A DNA stretch of 64,000 nucleotides from Haloferula helveola (GCF_037076345.1 NZ_AP024702.1:2852001-2916000); one strand, 5' to 3'; counted from the first letter of the stretch, positions 50,070-59,902 are shown. Notes: generated by a model from the sequence alone, not told the origin. Made by a program: numbers and translations.

Positions 50070-51743
50070 TTAGTACCACAGCGTCACGCCGCCGTGGATC
50101 TCGGCGCCTTGGCCGTCCTCGAGCCCCCAGCCGACATCCAGACGTGCGCTGCCGTAGGCTCCGAGGGCGGCTCGGGCGCCGATGCCGATACTTGTGAGGG
50201 TTTGCGCGCCTTCGCTCTCCCGCCATCCGCGGCCGTGATCGAGAAAGACCAGTCCTTGGAGCGGAAGCCGTCCCAGAGACCCCGCGCTCGGCGACCACGC
50301 CGGTGTCCGTAGCTCGGCGGAAATGGCATAGCCGCTGTCGGCGAGATAGACCCGCTCGGCATAACCCCGGACCGTTTGGTGTCCACCGAGTCCGAGTTGC
50401 TCGGTCGGGAGCAGGGCCCCGCTCGCGAGTTGGCCGATGCCATGCACGCGGCACGACCAGCCTGCGGGCAGTGGACGCACCCAGCTGCCTTCGATCCGTC
50501 CGTAGATGTACTCGGGATCCGCACCGGTGCGGAAGGCTTGGAACTGCGTGCGGTTGTTGCGGTCGGTGATTCCACCCGGGCTTGCGACCAGCTCCGCCTT
50601 GGCTTCGGCGCGACCACCCCAAAGCGAACCGTTGCCCTGCCACTCGCCGCGGAACTGGACGACATCGACCTCGTTCTGCGGCAGCGAAGTCTGGCCGAAG
50701 ATCACGAAGTTGTCGGCCCGCTTGAACTCGACTCCGCCACGGACCTCGTGCCGCCAGTCGCCGACCCGGGGAAGGGGCGCGCCGTAGAGCAGTCCGACCT
50801 GCCAACTCGTACCGTCGGCATTCACCTGCAGACCGGCTTGGGTATCGATCGATGAGACTTCGGCCCACGCTCCGCTGAGTCGGAAAAATCCGCGCCACGG
50901 ATGCACCGGGATTTCCCACGAGACCGAGTGCGCCTGGAACACATCGAGCGAGTCGCCCATGGTGAACTGGTAGCCGATGACCTGGTCGAGTCCGAAGCCG
51001 TTGCCCCAATTGAAGCCGGCGAAGTAGCGGTTTTCCCCGACCGACTCCGAGCCGCTGTTGTCGTAGCCGGCATACACGCGCCATGGACGGCGCTCGTTCA
51101 TCCGGATCATCAGGTCGGCGCTGACGCCTTCGCCGGGCGCGACGAAAAGCTCGGCCTGGCGGAACGGGTTGCGGCTGAGCCAGTCGAGTTCGGACTGCAT
51201 GTCGCTGGTCCGCAGGAGATCTCCTTGCCGGAGACGCATGCCGCTTCCCAGCAGGTCGGAATTGAAGTGACGCAGCGTTTCGACCGCGACCGCCCCGACC
51301 CGGCCTTCGACCAACTCGACATGAAGCACGCCGCCTTCACCCGACTGCGGCGGGATCCAGATTTCGTTCATCGGGCGATCCCGGTCGTCGTAGTGCCGTA
51401 GTACCACCTCGGTGAGTCGGTCGAGGCCGACCTCGGTCAGCGGTCGGCCGATCCATTCGGAAAGTTCGGCGGCGAGCGATTCGAGACCGCCGACCGACAT
51501 TCGCTCCAGCCGCACCGATCCGATCGTCACCGGCTCGCGGCCGGGTTGGTCGCCGGTGACGACCAATGATTCGAGCCGCTCGAGAACGATGGGCGAATCG
51601 TCGGCGGCCCAGCCGTGGACGTCGGGCGCAGCCTCGAAACGGAGCACGGCGGCGCCCGTGCCCGGCAGTTCGCGGGGCATCAGGTCCTGGGCGGCGGCCC
51701 ATGGCATCGCCACCGCGATCGCTGGCAGGACGGCGCGGATCAA
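50070..51743 (-). CDS. TpsB outer-membrane transporter (ShlB/FhaC family)
   Basis: About 557 residues with a TTG start giving M(L)IRAVLPAIAVAMPWAAA as signal peptide; no in-frame ATG fits better. Residues ~60-195 are POTRA-like (SVGGLESLAAELSEWIGRPLTEVGLDRLTEVVLRHYDDRDRPMNEIWIPPQ, GGVLHVELVEGRVGAV, LLRTSDMQSELDWLSRNPFRQAELFVAPGEG). The rest is a beta-barrel with the family motif HQTVRGYAERVYLADSGYAISAELRTP and a FLDHGRGW strand, ending in a Trp/Tyr (TLWY-stop), as expected of barrel proteins. It exports TpsA proteins across the outer membrane. The partner TpsA is probably 58132-59241. Divergent from the subtilase gene. Confidence 0.88.
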   Translation of the reverse strand: MIRAVLPAIAVAMPWAAAQDLMPRELPGTGAAVLRFEAAPDVHGWAADDSPIVLERLESLVVTGDQPGREPVTIGSVRLERMSVGGLESLAAELSEWIGRPLTEVGLDRLTEVVLRHYDDRDRPMNEIWIPPQSGEGGVLHVELVEGRVGAVAVETLRHFNSDLLGSGMRLRQGDLLRTSDMQSELDWLSRNPFRQAELFVAPGEGVSADLMIRMNERRPWRVYAGYDNSGSESVGENRYFAGFNWGNGFGLDQVIGYQFTMGDSLDVFQAHSVSWEIPVHPWRGFFRLSGAWAEVSSIDTQAGLQVNADGTSWQVGLLYGAPLPRVGDWRHEVRGGVEFKRADNFVIFGQTSLPQNEVDVVQFRGEWQGNGSLWGGRAEAKAELVASPGGITDRNNRTQFQAFRTGADPEYIYGRIEGSWVRPLPAGWSCRVHGIGQLASGALLPTEQLGLGGHQTVRGYAERVYLADSGYAISAELRTPAWSPSAGSLGRLPLQGLVFLDHGRGWRESEGAQTLTSIGIGARAALGAYGSARLDVGWGLEDGQGAEIHGGVTLWY

Positions 51744-52128
51744 GGCTCCGCAAGCATGCGGGGCCGTCGTCGCCGCTGCCCAGCTAAATCGGGGCGCGTC
51801 AAATATGGAGAACCGTGAATGAACGCGAATGGACGCGAATGTTCTGGAACCTGTGACTCGGACCTCACGAGCGGGAACGTCGCGATCTTCGGTAGGTAGG
51901 GACGTTTTGCCGGAAACGTCTTCGCCGTCTCCATATTCGTGTCCATTGGCGTCCATTCGTGGTTCTTTCTGTAAGGTTCCCTTGATCGTTCCTTCGCGGT
52001 TCCCGACGGTTGATGTCAGGTTTTTAGTGAAATCTTGGAATTGGTCGTCGAGGCTCCCGAATAGGGGGAAAACGAACGCCACACGAACTGGCCACGCGGC
52101 GATGAATGGAAGATGCTCCGACCTGAAG
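51744..52128. other. Divergent control region with an imperfect inverted repeat
   Basis: 385 bp between TpsB and the subtilase. The arms agaaccgtgaatgaacgc… (51809-51842) and …ggcgtccattcgtggttct (51934-51966) match as reverse complements at about 27 of 32 bases. The core is a 'gaatggacgcgaat'-type repeat I recall as widespread in environmental genomes. The promoters for both genes must be here, but no clear -35/-10 was found. Confidence 0.6.
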
Positions 52129-55100
52129 ATGAGAATCACTCGGCACACACGATGCGGGTGGCTCGCGTGGGCATGCGTCGCCGCCGCGCTGCCGACCGGT
52201 GCCTTCGCGCAAGTCCGGTTCTCGATCGTCGAGGAGAACCAGACGTGGACGATGCCGGCGCTGGGCACTTCGGAGTACATCGCCGCCCATGCCCTGCCGG
52301 GCGCCACCAAGCCGGTGGTGATGGCGGGGAATTTCGATTTCTTCGCCAGCTTCCCGCCCGGCCCGACGACTCCCGCCCTTTTCGGCCCCTCCGGGGTAGG
52401 ATGTGTGTTCGCCGGAGTCCTCGACTACAATGGAGGCACCCTGCAATGGGAGGTCGGTCTCTCGCCGCAGCAGTCAGATAAGCTTGAGCCGCTCAACACG
52501 GCAGGCGGCTCGCCGACCTCCGAGGCGCTCGACCTTGCCGTGGCCAGCCGCCCGCGCACGTATCTTCTCGGCCTCGTTGACGACGCCTTCTCTTTTCAGA
52601 ACCGCAATAGCACGACCTTCTCCTTGGTCGGCGGACCGGTCGCGGTCGACCAGCGGGGATTCGTCGCATGGTCGAATAGCGGCACTTTCATTGCGGCGAA
52701 CCTGGTCGACCCGGACATGCAGCCGAGCGCGATGGCGATCGAAACCGGCGCCGGCTTCCTCGTCACCGTGGGTCAGGAGCGCGACGGTCTTGTGCCGAAC
52801 TACCTCGGCGTCGACGCCCGGGTGCACCAGTACACGTTGCCGCTTCCGGCAGCGGGCACCGCTTTGGCGGCGTCGGCGAGCATCACGGACACGAAACTCG
52901 ACGATACCCGGCTGACCGAAGCGACCATAACGACCGACGACACCCCGTGGGTCGGCGGCACCAAGAGCGGGGTCGGATTTCTCGGTGGCACCACCGACGT
53001 GTGGATCGGCGAGGCGGACTTCACCGGCGACCAGATCCTCAATGACTTTCGCGCCGGATCCGAGGCCGACGACGAGATCCACGCGATGGAGCGCGGAGAG
53101 CACGGAGAAGTCTATGTGACCTTCACCGTTACCGGTCGAAAGGTGTCGTTCGGCTCGCTCACTTACGACCTCGATGCCGCTCCGGTCACGGTCGCTTCCG
53201 GGATCCACTCGTTCATCGGGATGATCAAAAGCGACGGCACTCCCGGCTGGCTTACGCCGCTGGCGCTCGCCCAACTCGCCGGTTCGCAAATCACACCGGC
53301 CGGGCTTTCGGTGGACGAAGGAGGGAACGCCTACGTCGCCGCTCAGGGGTCGGGCGATTGGATCATCGAAGGCATCGCGGTCACCATCACCGGTGCCGGA
53401 CAGTTCACGGTGAGTGGCAAAGGACGCGTCATCGATTACACTGAGACGCCCACGCTCGGGACAGCGACTGCGGGCGCGGTTCCCGACATCGAGAACCGAC
53501 TCGTTCTCGGCGCTACCGGCGGTCAGTCGGCATTCTCGTCGCTTGAAGCGATCGCCACTCCGCAGGACCCGTATTTCATCAGCTACGACGACCCGAACCT
53601 GCCGGGCAATTCGATCGAAGCGCTCTACGCGCTGGTCACAGCCCAAGGCGGGCAGGTGCATGACGAACTTGACTATCTGTCCTACGGAGTCGTCGGCGTG
53701 TCGGCATGGCTCACGCCCGACCAGTTCCTGACCTTGGGTGGCAACCCGGTGCTGAACGTGGTCGCGGACCCGCTGATCATCGAGCCCGACTCGGGCTTCG
53801 GTGAAGTGAGTGATCCGGGTTGGGGATTGGCGCGCATCTTCGATCCGTTTTTCGTCGATGCCGATGACCCGTCAGCCAGCTACTTCTATCCATCGGCCCT
53901 CGCGACCGGTGACATGGGAGCGAGCACGCCGAAGAAGGTGCGGGTCTACGTGATCGACAAGGGTCTCGAGGACTTCGAGCCGTTCGTTTTCCAGGATCTC
54001 GCCGGAGATGGCGGACTGCCGATCGTCTTCGACGGAGCCAATGCCTTGAGTGTCGATGCCTTGGTCCACCCGGTGGAGGATGGGGAGAACGTTCCGGACA
54101 CGGTTTCCGACCATCCGCGCCAGGTCGTCAATCTGCTCGCTGCCGCCAATCTCGGCACCGCCCAAGGCGCGGCGATGGAGATCATTCCGACCGACATGTA
54201 TTCGGGCGCATCGCCGATGATGGGGAACTCGGTGACTTTCGCGAGTTATGTGAACCATGCGATTCTCGAAAGCCTGAGCGACGCGGTCGTGCGCGACCTT
54301 TCCGAGGTTCTTCCGACGATGATCGTGATTGCCAGCAGCGGTGAGGACCCGATGGACCAGGTGGACATTGGCGGCGCGCTCCAGCAGGCCGTCAACCAAG
54401 GGGTGCCGGTCATCATTTCGGCGGGTAACAGCCTCGATCCGGCGCAGGCGTCGCAGTTCGTGCCGGCGATGCATGGCGACAAGGACGGCGTCATCACGGT
54501 GGGCGCGACTTCCTTCAACCCGAGTCCGTCCGGGAGCCCGACACTTGAGGACCTGAATCCCCTGTACGAGCACGGCAACATTGATGACAGTGGACTCATC
54601 ATCAGCCTGTTCGCGCCGGGCGGCTCGGTTGATACCGGCTTCGGATCGTCTTCGGGCACCAGTTTTTCGTGCGCGCTGGTCGCCGGTCTGGTCGCCAACC
54701 ATCTCACCGCCCATCCGCAAGCGACTCCGGCCGAGGTCGAGGCGGCTTTGGTCGAGATGAGTGTTTACGACGCGGACCGTGACATCCACCTGGCACGTAG
54801 CGCATGTGCCTTTGAGGCTTGGCTTTATCGCAATGGTCTCGGCGAAGTGGCGAGCGAGCCGGAGATCGACTACGAAACGGATTCCGATCTCGATGGTGAC
54901 ACGGACATCTTTGAGTTTCTCGGAAGCTCCGACCCGATGGACAGTGCGAGCCGCGCCCGGGTGCCGGTCGACTTCGCCCTCAATGGCAGCCAGGCGTCGC
55001 TCTCCGCGTGGCTTCCCGACAGCGTGGTCAATGACAGCGCGATCCTCGGCGACGGATGCTGGGCATTGCCGGTGACGCTTGAGCTGAGTGAAACTCTCGC

Positions 55101-55248
55101 CGGTTGGCAGACGGTGCCGCCCGACCAGATTCTGACTGGCCCGGTGGTCAACGGGCTTCGGGAGTTGCGCTTCGATATCGATCTGGGACCTTATTCGGAC
55201 GACCGATGCTTTCTTCGTTTCGACTTCGGGTCGCCGGGCCCGCCCTGA
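52129..55248 (+). CDS. Exported subtilisin-like serine protease (S8) with calcium-loop tail
   Basis: 1039 residues with signal peptide MRITRHTRCGWLAWACVAAALPTGAFAQ. Residues ~30-560 are an uncharacterised, beta-rich region (VFAGVLDYNGGTLQWEVG, HSFIGMIKSDGTPGWLTPLA: SBBP-like beta-propeller strands). An inhibitor-like stretch (SIEALYALVTAQGGQVHDELDYLSYGVVGVSAWLT, ~505-545) precedes the S8 domain: Asp610 (VRVYVIDKGLED), His662 (VSDHPRQVVNLLAAANLG), oxyanion Asn in VIISAGNS, and Ser845 in GSSSGTSFSCALVAGLVA. The usual HGT after the His is changed to HPR. The tail holds a DSDLDGDTDIFEF calcium-loop. Overlaps the CHAT gene by 43 bp. Confidence 0.85.
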   Translation: MRITRHTRCGWLAWACVAAALPTGAFAQVRFSIVEENQTWTMPALGTSEYIAAHALPGATKPVVMAGNFDFFASFPPGPTTPALFGPSGVGCVFAGVLDYNGGTLQWEVGLSPQQSDKLEPLNTAGGSPTSEALDLAVASRPRTYLLGLVDDAFSFQNRNSTTFSLVGGPVAVDQRGFVAWSNSGTFIAANLVDPDMQPSAMAIETGAGFLVTVGQERDGLVPNYLGVDARVHQYTLPLPAAGTALAASASITDTKLDDTRLTEATITTDDTPWVGGTKSGVGFLGGTTDVWIGEADFTGDQILNDFRAGSEADDEIHAMERGEHGEVYVTFTVTGRKVSFGSLTYDLDAAPVTVASGIHSFIGMIKSDGTPGWLTPLALAQLAGSQITPAGLSVDEGGNAYVAAQGSGDWIIEGIAVTITGAGQFTVSGKGRVIDYTETPTLGTATAGAVPDIENRLVLGATGGQSAFSSLEAIATPQDPYFISYDDPNLPGNSIEALYALVTAQGGQVHDELDYLSYGVVGVSAWLTPDQFLTLGGNPVLNVVADPLIIEPDSGFGEVSDPGWGLARIFDPFFVDADDPSASYFYPSALATGDMGASTPKKVRVYVIDKGLEDFEPFVFQDLAGDGGLPIVFDGANALSVDALVHPVEDGENVPDTVSDHPRQVVNLLAAANLGTAQGAAMEIIPTDMYSGASPMMGNSVTFASYVNHAILESLSDAVVRDLSEVLPTMIVIASSGEDPMDQVDIGGALQQAVNQGVPVIISAGNSLDPAQASQFVPAMHGDKDGVITVGATSFNPSPSGSPTLEDLNPLYEHGNIDDSGLIISLFAPGGSVDTGFGSSSGTSFSCALVAGLVANHLTAHPQATPAEVEAALVEMSVYDADRDIHLARSACAFEAWLYRNGLGEVASEPEIDYETDSDLDGDTDIFEFLGSSDPMDSASRARVPVDFALNGSQASLSAWLPDSVVNDSAILGDGCWALPVTLELSETLAGWQTVPPDQILTGPVVNGLRELRFDIDLGPYSDDRCFLRFDFGSPGPP

Positions 55249-57863
55249 TTGCTTGCGGGCTTCTCAGTGCCGCCGAGCCGGTCCAGCGCGATATCGACTC
55301 GCTGGTCGATGCCGAGCGCGCCCTCGCCGAGGCGTTCGAGAAGACCGGAGCGGAAGAGGATCGCTGGGCGTGGATCGAGGCTCTGGCCCGTGTGGCATGG
55401 GCGCACACCGAGGCGGGGGATCACGAGAAGAGTGCGGAGCGGTATCGAGCCGGAATCGATGCGCTTGCTCCGAAGGCCGAAATGGATGAGCCGGAGTTCG
55501 TCGCGCTTCTGCACGACGGGCTCGGGCGTGCGTTGCAGAATTCTGGGGACTTCGACGGAGCCGCGCTCCCGCTGCAACGCGCGCTCCAGCTTCGGCAGGT
55601 GATCGGCGATGAAATCCGGATCGGTGTCAGCGAAGGTCACCTCGGATTGCTCGAACTGGTGCGTGGCCGCTATGCCGGAGCGGATCGACTGTTTCATTCG
55701 GCGCTTCGCCATACCCCAGCGGATCGCGACGACCTGCTGGCGCATCGTCACGACTGCCTCGGCCGCTACCACCTCGCGATCCGCGCCTACGGCCTCGCTG
55801 AGAACCACTTTGCCCAAGCCGTCAGGCATGCATCGAAGATCGCGGACGCCGGGGATCCCCTGCTGATCGACCTGCGGTCGAATCTCGTGCTCTGCCGTTT
55901 CCGGAAGGGGGATGCCGAAGGGGCGGTGGCCGAGGTGGAAGCCCTGCTCGAGCTTCCGACCGACCCGCTCCGGCACGCCGCAAGGCTCAATCTCGCGGCA
56001 TCGATCCACGCCGCGCTCGATCAGCTTGCGGCCGCGGAGAGCGAGATCGAGGAGGCACTTCAGATCCTGAAGGATGAGAAGGGAGCCGGTGACCCTTCGC
56101 TCGCTCCTGTGCTCGCCAATCTCGGTGCGGTGCGATTGCAGGCAGGTGATCCCGAAGAGGCTCTCAAGCCGCTGATGGGAGCGCGCAGGTTGCTGATGGA
56201 TCACGTCGAAGAGCACCACCAGGCACTGGTCGAGGTGTTGTATCAGATCGCCGCGTGCCGACTTGCTACGGGAAACATCGGAGAAGCGGGCCCGGCCGTT
56301 CGCGAGGCGCGCCGGGCCGCCGGGCAGCTGGTCGATGCGCTGATCGCCGGAGGGACGGAACGCGAGTTGCTGAACTTCCGCCAGCAGGTCGACCTGCATT
56401 CGATCGTCTGCCGTCTGGGGGATGCGGAGGCGATCGCCGACAGTCTGCTGGGTGGAAAGGGGCGGATCATGGAAGCCGTTCTGTCGCGCCGCCAGCAGTC
56501 CAGCGAGCGGGCATCGCTCATCGACGGACTGCAGTCCGAGATCGATCGCCTGCTTCTGGGTGGCGCGACCGAGGACGATCCCCAGGTGAAAGCGTTTCGC
56601 CGCAAGCTTCGGGCGGTTTCCCATGGCGACGGGAAACCTGAGGCGCCCTCTTCGGAGCTACCGCGTTGGCAAGATCTCGCCAAGGCTCTGCCCGACGCCG
56701 CCGCGTACGTGGATTGCGTCCGCTTCCGCGAGGGGGAAGGCAAGGAGGGCAAGTGGCGATACGGCGCGGTTGTTCTCACACGCGACGCTGCCCCGCGGTG
56801 GATCCCGCTCGGTGAGGAACGCCTGATGGGGCGGCTTGATTTGCTCCATCGCAGTCTGGAAGTGCGCGCGAACATCCTGCGCCAGGGTGAAGGCAAGGCC
56901 GGTATCCCGATGGCGCCGCTGCTGGCGGATCTTCACAAGGCGTTCTGGCAACCCGTTGCCGAGGCTTTGCCGGAGGGCACGCGGAGGGTGATTCTTTGCC
57001 CGGAAGGGAAGATGCACCTGCTTCCATTCGCCATCCTTCGGGATGCGGACGGACGGTTCCTCTGTGAGTCGCTGCAAGATCTGAAGGTGATCGATGCCGG
57101 CCGGCTTCTTTTGGATGACCCGCCCAACGACACGCCGTCGGAGCAGCCATGGCTGGCGCTCGGAGTTTCCGACTTCTCCGGCTTCCGGAAGCGGGCCGAC
57201 GCCCAGCCTGACCTCTGGTCGCCCCGCTGGGCCGAGGCGCTGGACGATGTCAGCGACCTGCCGGTGGTGAAGCGCGAGATCGAGTCACTTCGGGGCATCG
57301 CGCCGGAAGGTAGCGGGCTGCTGCTGAATGATGATGCGACATTCGCGGCCCTGAGGGGGTTTAAGTCCTCGCCCGCCGTGCTACACTTCGCGAGCCATGG
57401 CCTGAATGTCCCGCTCGCCGGGGCCGGGGACCTCGCCTCGGATCCCGGTGCGCTCTACGAGAATGGGATTCTGCTCGCGTTGTCGGGGAGTGACGACGGC
57501 GTCCTGTTTCCCGAGGAAGCCGCTTCGCTGGATCTTCGGGACACCGCGTTGGTGACGCTTTCCACCTGTCGCGGTGCGCTCGGCACGCCGGTGTCCGGAG
57601 AAGGCGTGCTCGGTCTGAGGCGTGGATTCATCAAGGCGGGCGCACAGAACGTCCTCGCCAGCCTTTGGGAGATTCCGGATCAGAGCACGGGGGAGTTCAT
57701 GGGGAAATACTATGCTTCCCTGAGAAATGCCGGATCGCCTTCGGAACTGTTGTGGAAGATGCAGGCGGAGCAGTTCGCGAAACTCAGCGATGCGGATCCG
57801 AAAGGCGACGCAGTCGAAACCGCGATCCTCAGTTACGGAGGATTCGTGATGAGTTCGCGGTGA
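55206..57863 (+). CDS. Exported TPR-CHAT caspase-like peptidase
   Basis: 885 residues. N-terminal signal MLSSFRLRVAGPALIACGLLSAAEP, then TPR-like repeats to about residue 380 (HTEAGDHEKSAERYRAGIDALAP, LGRALQNSGDFDGAALPLQRALQLRQ, LANLGAVRLQAGDPEEALKPLMGA). The CHAT peptidase occupies ~560-885 with His731 (VLHFASHGLN) and Cys788 (VTLSTCRGALG), both catalytic residues of the caspase-HetF family present; GLRRGFIKAGAQNVLASLWEIPD follows. CHAT proteins cleave partner proteins, e.g. in bacterial gasdermin systems and in cyanobacteria next to TPS genes. The start overlaps the subtilase gene (43 bp), so the two are co-expressed. Confidence 0.9.
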   Translation: MLSSFRLRVAGPALIACGLLSAAEPVQRDIDSLVDAERALAEAFEKTGAEEDRWAWIEALARVAWAHTEAGDHEKSAERYRAGIDALAPKAEMDEPEFVALLHDGLGRALQNSGDFDGAALPLQRALQLRQVIGDEIRIGVSEGHLGLLELVRGRYAGADRLFHSALRHTPADRDDLLAHRHDCLGRYHLAIRAYGLAENHFAQAVRHASKIADAGDPLLIDLRSNLVLCRFRKGDAEGAVAEVEALLELPTDPLRHAARLNLAASIHAALDQLAAAESEIEEALQILKDEKGAGDPSLAPVLANLGAVRLQAGDPEEALKPLMGARRLLMDHVEEHHQALVEVLYQIAACRLATGNIGEAGPAVREARRAAGQLVDALIAGGTERELLNFRQQVDLHSIVCRLGDAEAIADSLLGGKGRIMEAVLSRRQQSSERASLIDGLQSEIDRLLLGGATEDDPQVKAFRRKLRAVSHGDGKPEAPSSELPRWQDLAKALPDAAAYVDCVRFREGEGKEGKWRYGAVVLTRDAAPRWIPLGEERLMGRLDLLHRSLEVRANILRQGEGKAGIPMAPLLADLHKAFWQPVAEALPEGTRRVILCPEGKMHLLPFAILRDADGRFLCESLQDLKVIDAGRLLLDDPPNDTPSEQPWLALGVSDFSGFRKRADAQPDLWSPRWAEALDDVSDLPVVKREIESLRGIAPEGSGLLLNDDATFAALRGFKSSPAVLHFASHGLNVPLAGAGDLASDPGALYENGILLALSGSDDGVLFPEEAASLDLRDTALVTLSTCRGALGTPVSGEGVLGLRRGFIKAGAQNVLASLWEIPDQSTGEFMGKYYASLRNAGSPSELLWKMQAEQFAKLSDADPKGDAVETAILSYGGFVMSSR

Positions 57864-57892
57864 GTGGGCATATCCGAGATTCGGCCCTTCCC

Positions 57893-58103
57893 AGCCCCGA
57901 AGGGGCGTCGGCATTTAGCCACGGGGCTCACCCCGTGGAACCGTTCGCAGTGAAATTCACAAGCCCCGCGAGGGGCGCAGGCGGAGTCGCGAACGATCAG
58001 TCCGGACCGCTTCGCCGTCGCCCCTTCCGGGGCTCAATCATCTTGCGAGGTCCAAAACCACGGGGTGAACCCCGTGGCTAACCGCCTGCGTCCCTTCGGG
58101 ACT
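57893..58103. repeat. Family A palindromic element, copy 4 (no transposase)
   Basis: Left half GCCCCGAAGGGGC, gtcggcatttag, CCACGGGGCTCACCCCGTGG (57919-57938), agccccgcgaggggcgcaggc; right half gccccttccggggct, CCACGGGGTGAACCCCGTGG (58058-58077), ctaaccgcctgcgtcccttcgggac. It fills the gap between the convergent CHAT and TpsA genes. Confidence 0.85.
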
Positions 58104-58131
58104 TGAATCACCAAACGACCGAACCGCCGAC

Positions 58132-59241
58132 TCACCGCTTGGGCGTGACGGTGGTGCGGGTGCGGAAGAACGAACGCTTGCGAACCGGAGCCACGTTTTC
58201 CGCCACGGCGCGGGAACGGCGCTTGGCTTTCTTCTCGTCCTCCTTGGTGAAGCCGGTCCCGGCGCGGGCGGTCACGGTCGAACTGGTCGGCACCGTGCGG
58301 CGCGCGCTGCGGTTCGAGGACAGCGAGGGAAACTCGTTGAGGGCGGGGGAGATGCCGCCGGTGAATTCGCCTTCGACCGGACCGATGAAGGCGACCTCGC
58401 CGTTCGGTTCGACGGAAAACTCGGCCGAGCCGGCGCGGACGGTAAGCCCGGCGGCCCCGGTCAGGATGTTGCCGCCGTCGTCCACCCGGAAAAAGGCGCG
58501 GCCGCGGCCGTCGTTCGCGGTCATCTGTCCGGTCATGCTCATGGCATTCTGACTGACGAACGCGATGTCCGCTCCGGCGTCGATCACGCCACCCTGGATG
58601 ATCTGGCTGCCGCCATCGGTCACCGCGTTCTGCGGAGCGTTCCGGTCGATCGCGACCTCATCGCCGGTCACTGCGACCACGTTGCCGGCCGACTTGATGT
58701 CACCCACAACCTGCAATTCGCGGCCGACGAGGATCACATCGCCGGACGTGCTCGTGATCTCGCCACGGATCACCGTGGTCGGGTTGCTGTTCGGTGTCGC
58801 TTCGAACTCGAGGTTGCTGCCGCCATTGAAGAATTGCGTCGCCTCCGCATTCAGGCCGCTGGCGGTGAAACTGCCGGCGACAACCCGCGCGGACGGGCGG
58901 AAAAGCAGCCAGCTGTTCGGGCTGAGCAGGACGACATTGCCGTTCGACTCGATCGTGCCTCCGACCAGTGTCACACCGGTTCCGGTCACGCGGTTGACGA
59001 CGGTGTCGGCCGGATTGGTGAAGTTGAACTGGAGATCCGAACCTTGGGGCAACGTGAACGAATCCCACTCGATCACCGTGTTGTCATTCAGGCTGACGAT
59101 GGTCGAGTTGCCCACCACCTGCCCGGTTGCGGTGCCCGGTGTGAGCAGGTGCGACGCGCCGATCGGGCTGCCGAGGTCGTCGGCGACCAGCGGCGTGGCG
59201 CTCAGGCTTGCGGCAACGAGCCATGGTTGGACCTGCTTCAT
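58132..59241 (-). CDS. Short TPS-domain (filamentous haemagglutinin N-terminal) protein, putative TpsA
   Basis: 369 residues with signal peptide MKQVQPWLVAASLSATPLVAD. TPS-domain hallmarks: GNSTIVSLNDNTVIEWDSFTLPQGSDLQFN, NPADTVVNRVTGTGVTLVGGTIESNGNVVLLSPNSWLLF, SGDVILVGRELQVVGDIKSAGNVVAVTGDEV: right-handed beta-helix repeats. The beta-helix ends near residue 290 and the C-terminus is a basic, Ser/Thr/Arg-rich tail (SSNRSARRTVPTSSTVTARAG…KKAKRRSRAVAENVAPVRKRSFFRTRTTVTPKR). TpsA proteins are usually over 1000 residues, so this is a very short one. Third gene of a tight operon after sigma-like and anti-sigma-like genes (5-bp gaps). Substrate for the TpsB at 50070. Confidence 0.82.
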   Translation of the reverse strand: MKQVQPWLVAASLSATPLVADDLGSPIGASHLLTPGTATGQVVGNSTIVSLNDNTVIEWDSFTLPQGSDLQFNFTNPADTVVNRVTGTGVTLVGGTIESNGNVVLLSPNSWLLFRPSARVVAGSFTASGLNAEATQFFNGGSNLEFEATPNSNPTTVIRGEITSTSGDVILVGRELQVVGDIKSAGNVVAVTGDEVAIDRNAPQNAVTDGGSQIIQGGVIDAGADIAFVSQNAMSMTGQMTANDGRGRAFFRVDDGGNILTGAAGLTVRAGSAEFSVEPNGEVAFIGPVEGEFTGGISPALNEFPSLSSNRSARRTVPTSSTVTARAGTGFTKEDEKKAKRRSRAVAENVAPVRKRSFFRTRTTVTPKR

Positions 59242-59246
59242 GGCTC

Positions 59247-59897
59247 TTATTCGCTGTCCTCGTCGGCGGGTTCGGGCAACTCCGCGAGGGTTTCGAGAAT
59301 GAGCTCGGCCAGATCGTCATCGTCGCTCGAGAATGCCAAGGCATCCGGTCCGTCGTCGCCGGCGAAGGGCGTGCTGATCTCGCCGATGCCGCCATCGACC
59401 AGCACCAGATTCGGTCGCCGGTTCGCTTCGAGGGCGCTCTGCAGATCCGAGTCGGAGGGAACGACCACCAGCTGATCCTCACGGAAATAGCCGGAGTCCT
59501 GGAGTTCGCTGACCTGCTCGTCGCTGAGGCCGGTGACGATCACTATCGAGGCTTTGCTGTCCCCGCCGGGGCTTCGGAAATCCTGAGGTCCGGGTCCCGG
59601 GCCCGGATCGGTGGTCGTGCTGCCGAACGGGTTGAAGATCCAGACCGCGGCGATCACAACCACCGCGGCCATGCCGACTGCGGCGAGCTGCGGGGTGCGG
59701 AACATCGCGGCGACCTTCTCGAAGAATGACGCCTTGGCCACGGTCGGGCTCGGTGTCCGGGCTTCGCGACCTTCCAGCGCGGCCAGCACGCTCTCCGGGA
59801 GCGGCTCCTTCGCCCTGCCTTCGGCGCGTTGCGGATAACTGTCGGCCAGCACCTGCTTCAGCCGTTCGATCCGGTCGTTGGAATCGGATGGGTTCAT
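59247..59897 (-). CDS. Single-TM anti-sigma-like protein with acidic tail
   Basis: 216 residues. N-terminal ~70 residues are cytoplasmic (NDRIERLKQVLADSYPQRAEGRAKEPLPESVLAALEGREAR), one TM helix (PQLAAVGMAAVVVIAAVWIFNPFG, ~69-92), and then a periplasmic part: SKASIVIVTGLSDEQVSELQDSGYFREDQLVVVPSDSDLQSALEANRRPNLVLVDGGIGEI and a strongly acidic end (DDDDLAELILETLAELPEPADEDSE). No FecR motif. The position, 5 bp after the sigma-like gene, plus the cytoplasm-TM-periplasm plan fit an anti-sigma factor. Confidence 0.65.
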   Translation of the reverse strand: MNPSDSNDRIERLKQVLADSYPQRAEGRAKEPLPESVLAALEGREARTPSPTVAKASFFEKVAAMFRTPQLAAVGMAAVVVIAAVWIFNPFGSTTTDPGPGPGPQDFRSPGGDSKASIVIVTGLSDEQVSELQDSGYFREDQLVVVPSDSDLQSALEANRRPNLVLVDGGIGEISTPFAGDDGPDALAFSSDDDDLAELILETLAELPEPADEDSE

Positions 59898-59902
59898 GGC
59901 GG

